DNA from: JASFYU01 sp045046905
Lineage (GTDB): Bacteria; Bacteroidota; Bacteroidia; Flavobacteriales; Flavobacteriaceae
Assembly: GCA_045046905.1 (NCBI GenBank)
Contig: JASFYU010000078.1
Coordinates: 1 to 16,837 of the forward strand
Direction: 5' to 3'
DNA length: 16,837 nt
Shown here: positions 14,896-16,837 of the stretch, one piece after another
Position numbering within the stretch: the stretch's first letter is position 1
Layout: every line of letters starts with the position of its first letter
The notes under the pieces: model-generated
What the model was told of the DNA's origin: nothing
The model's database searches: none
What the model saw: the letters and a program-made list of their open reading frames with translations, nothing else
Made by a program: the position numbers and the translations under genes

Positions 14896-15004
14896 CAAAG
14901 AAAGAAGAACGGTGAAGTATGCGTTTTCTCGAACGCAAGTGAAGCAATCTCTTTCTTTGGAAAACTTATTCAACTGATTGCTTCGTAGCTATCGCTACTC
15001 GCAA
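14896..15004. repeat. Compound inverted-repeat element between convergent genes
   Basis: Four stems interlock here. CAAAGAAAG (14896-14904) pairs with CTTTCTTTG (14951-14959). Inside it TGCGTT (14920-14925) pairs with AACGCA (14932-14937). GAAGCAATC (14941-14949) pairs with GATTGCTTC (14976-14984). TTGC/GTAGC (14978-14989) pairs with GCTAC/GCAA (14994-15004) around TATC with a small internal bulge. The last unit resembles extragenic palindromes I associate with flavobacterial genomes. There is no clean U-run, so a simple terminator is unlikely. Confidence 0.55.
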
Positions 15005-15037
15005 AAACGTTGAAACAACTTCTTCGGATGCCTAAAA

Positions 15038-15388
15038 TTACTGTTTATAAAATTTGGTGGTAATCTCCTGTTCTTTGGAATGAATGCCAATGATATATAT
15101 GCGAGATTCAAGTGTGGCAATGGGAATATTCAGGGCATTGTTTTTGATTTTCCATCTGTGTTTCAAGGCTACATTGCCGTAGATATCTGAAATTGTGATA
15201 TTGGTTTGTGAGCTAGCTGTTTTTTAACTGGAGAACGTTTACACGTTAATGGCAGGATTGGGAAATACGTTAATTTTTTGCCTTTGTGCTTTCTCGGTGA
15301 CCTTAATTTCCTCTTGGACAATAGATTGACCTTGTCCTTCAAAAGAACAAAGCCCAACAAAAATAAAGAGCACCAAAACCCTTTTCAT
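15038..15388 (-). pseudogene. Broken mini-protein with signal peptide and T9SS type A sorting domain
   Basis: Reading from the ATG at 15388, the frame gives a Sec signal peptide (MKRVLVLFIFVGLCS...GQGQ), a short charged linker and then INVFPNPAINV. An in-frame TAA follows (15241-15239) and a second TAA (15226-15224). The same frame then continues with TNITISDIYGNVALKHRW, NNALNIPIATL and IYIIGI, and ends TTKFYKQ at a TAA (15040-15038). This is the layout of a type IX secretion C-terminal sorting domain (PNP strand, ISDxxG turn, IPxxxLxxGIY, final KF). Between the two stops the -1 frame reads VNVLQLKN, the expected next strand. A one-base loss near 15242-15244 and a one-base gain in the A6 run at 15220-15225 explain both. 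The usual Gly of LxxGIY is Arg. It is either a real pseudogene or contains two sequencing errors. Confidence 0.75.
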
Positions 15389-15448
15389 CTCATATCAGTA
15401 TTAGAACATTTTCCTAGTTATAAAACGAAAACAAAAGGGAGTTTAGTA

Positions 15449-16837
15449 TCAATGTGCCTCTAACCAATTTTTGCCTTCGCCCATTTCCACATCTAGAGGA
15501 ACAGCAAGGGTATAGGCATTTTCCATTTCGGCTTTTATAAGGGTTTTCATTGCCTCCAATTCGGGCTTGTACACATCAAAGACCAATTCATCATGAACCT
15601 GTAAAAGCATTTTGGTCTTGTAATCTCCGGCTCCTAATTTTTTATGGATGTTGATCATCGCAATTTTTATGATGTCGGCCGCACTACCTTGAATGGGGGC
15701 ATTTACGGCATTTCGCTCGGCGGCGCCACGAACAATGGCATTACTGCCATTGATGTCTTTTAAATATCTACGTCGTCCTAAAACAGTTTGCACATAGCCG
15801 TTATCTCTAGCGAAATCTACCTGTTCACTCATATAATTACGGAGTTTTGGGTAGGTCTTGTAATAGGTTTCTATCAATTCCTTTGCCTCGGATCGAGACA
15901 GATCTGTTTGGTTACTTAAGCCAAAAGCAGATACGCCATAGATGATGCCGAAATTTACGGTCTTGGCATTACTTCGCTGTTCTCTAGTGACCTCTTCAAT
16001 AGGAATATTGAAGACTTTGGCCGCCGTTGAGGCATGAATGTCTTCGCCGTTTTTAAAGGCCTCGATCATGGTGGTCTCTTCGCTCAGAGCTGCAATAATC
16101 CGTAATTCTATTTGTGAATAATCCGCTGCCAGTAATATATAATCTTCATTTTTAGGAACAAAGGCCTTGCGTACCTGTCGTCCTCGTTCTGTTCGTATGG
16201 GAATATTTTGCAGGTTGGGGTTGTTGCTACTTAGTCTTCCTGTAGCGGCTACGGTTTGCATATAATCGGTATGTACCCGGCCTGTAGTAGGTTCTATCTG
16301 TAGGGGTAGGGCATCTACATAGGTGCTTTTTAGTTTGCTGAGACCACGATAGTCGAGCACGTTTCTAATGATTTCATGATTTTTGGCTAAATAGGAAAGT
16401 ACATCTTCGGCGGTCGAATACTGACCTGTTTTGGTCTTTTTTGGCTTGGCGACCAACTTCATTTTATCAAAGAGAATTTCACCCAATTGTTTTGGAGATG
16501 CAATATTGAACTCCTCTTCAGCCGCTTCGAATATTTTTTTCTTTAAGGTGGCAATATCATTGTCTAGATCTGTTGCTAGTGATTTTAAAAATTCTTCGTC
16601 TAGGTTGATGCCTTCAAGTTCCATATCGGCCAAAACATGCAATAGGGGCACCTCGATGGTATTGAACAGCTCTTCAGTCTTGGCCTCGGCGAGCTCTGGT
16701 CTGAAATGTTGCGCCAATTGAAAGGTAATATCGGCATCTTCTACGGCATACTCGGTGAGTTGCTCCAAAGGCACATCACGCATGCTCAATTGGTTTTTCC
16801 CTTTTTTTCCGATAAGTTTGGTGAAAAGTTGCAGCAC
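15449..16837 (-). CDS. polA: DNA polymerase I (C-terminal part; start lies beyond the window)
   Basis: About 462 residues are visible; the 5' part (5'-3' nuclease domain and most of the 3'-5' exonuclease domain) is outside, and the first codon in view, a GTG, is internal. Visible residues 30-41 (YAVEDADITFQL) form the exonuclease III motif, so proofreading may be retained. The polymerase domain shows TGRLSSNNPNLQNIPIRTERG (200-219, cut at its first residue), motif A DYSQIE (239-244), O-helix R288-x3-K292-x3-F296-G, and motif C VHDE (414-417). F296 is the position of Phe762 in E. coli Pol I, the residue that disfavours dideoxynucleotides. The end is KNWLEAH and a TGA stop. The broken T9SS gene lies 60 bp downstream in the same direction. 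Confidence 0.97.
   Translation of the reverse strand: MLQLFTKLIGKKGKNQLSMRDVPLEQLTEYAVEDADITFQLAQHFRPELAEAKTEELFNTIEVPLLHVLADMELEGINLDEEFLKSLATDLDNDIATLKKKIFEAAEEEFNIASPKQLGEILFDKMKLVAKPKKTKTGQYSTAEDVLSYLAKNHEIIRNVLDYRGLSKLKSTYVDALPLQIEPTTGRVHTDYMQTVAATGRLSSNNPNLQNIPIRTERGRQVRKAFVPKNEDYILLAADYSQIELRIIAALSEETTMIEAFKNGEDIHASTAAKVFNIPIEEVTREQRSNAKTVNFGIIYGVSAFGLSNQTDLSRSEAKELIETYYKTYPKLRNYMSEQVDFARDNGYVQTVLGRRRYLKDINGSNAIVRGAAERNAVNAPIQGSAADIIKIAMINIHKKLGAGDYKTKMLLQVHDELVFDVYKPELEAMKTLIKAEMENAYTLAVPLDVEMGEGKNWLEAH

Noticed and set aside
15169..15360. Minus-strand 63-codon frame beside polA
   Set aside because: It is another frame over the T9SS mini-protein; the signal peptide and sorting-domain motifs are in a different frame.
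15278..15463. Plus-strand 61-codon frame overlapping the polA 3' end
   Set aside because: Antisense to the T9SS pseudogene and the polA stop, with no domain features.
1..16837. CRISPR arrays, tRNA or rRNA genes, insertion sequences or prophage
   Set aside because: No regularly spaced repeats, tRNA-arm patterns, rRNA-like conserved segments, transposase or phage genes were seen.

Overview
The window looks like a chromosomal housekeeping segment from a marine-type Flavobacteriaceae (Bacteroidota) bacterium. The signs are: TAnnTTTG -7 promoter elements just upstream of start codons, no Shine-Dalgarno sequences, the gene order rplM-rpsI-rpsB-tsf beside polA, an rpsB with a long C-terminal extension, a type IX secretion (T9SS) sorting domain, and lipoproteins of Bacteroidota type. 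Base composition is moderately AT-rich throughout. I see no CRISPR array, tRNA, rRNA, insertion sequence, phage gene or defence locus.

Left part, minus strand (1-8139). The left edge carries the possible start of a small gene (1-101). Then, in transcription order from right to left, come pyrH (UMP kinase), frr (ribosome recycling factor), an RND/MMPL-family exporter, asnS, rpoN (sigma-54) and a small membrane protein with PAP2-like residues. asnS, rpoN and the membrane gene are tightly packed (41-bp gap, then a TAATG stop/start overlap) and look like one operon. pyrH and frr form another. The exporter and asnS each have their own -7 element.

Middle (8322-10283). A plus-strand M61-family lipoprotein metallopeptidase with a PDZ domain is divergent from pyrH. 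It converges on tsf, and the two share one strong bidirectional terminator at 10234-10267.

Ribosomal block, minus strand (10284-13756). rplM-rpsI-rpsB-tsf is driven by a complete TTTG-N19-TAnnTTTG promoter upstream of rplM. rplM and rpsI overlap by one base. The 333-bp gap before rpsB holds at least five inverted repeats in a row. rpsB encodes a 393-residue S2 whose last ~165 residues are a Lys/Glu-rich linker followed by a helix-hairpin-helix-like domain.

Right part (13757-16837). A gene-poor stretch precedes a small plus-strand lipocalin-like lipoprotein. On the minus strand lies a decayed gene for a very short T9SS-sorted protein (signal peptide plus sorting domain). It has two in-frame stops, best explained by two compensating one-base indels. 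The window ends inside polA (DNA polymerase I), whose N-terminal part lies outside.

The most interesting items are the S2 extension, the hairpin array in front of rpsB, the broken T9SS mini-protein, and the PAP2-like protein coupled to rpoN. I found no clearly new multi-gene system.
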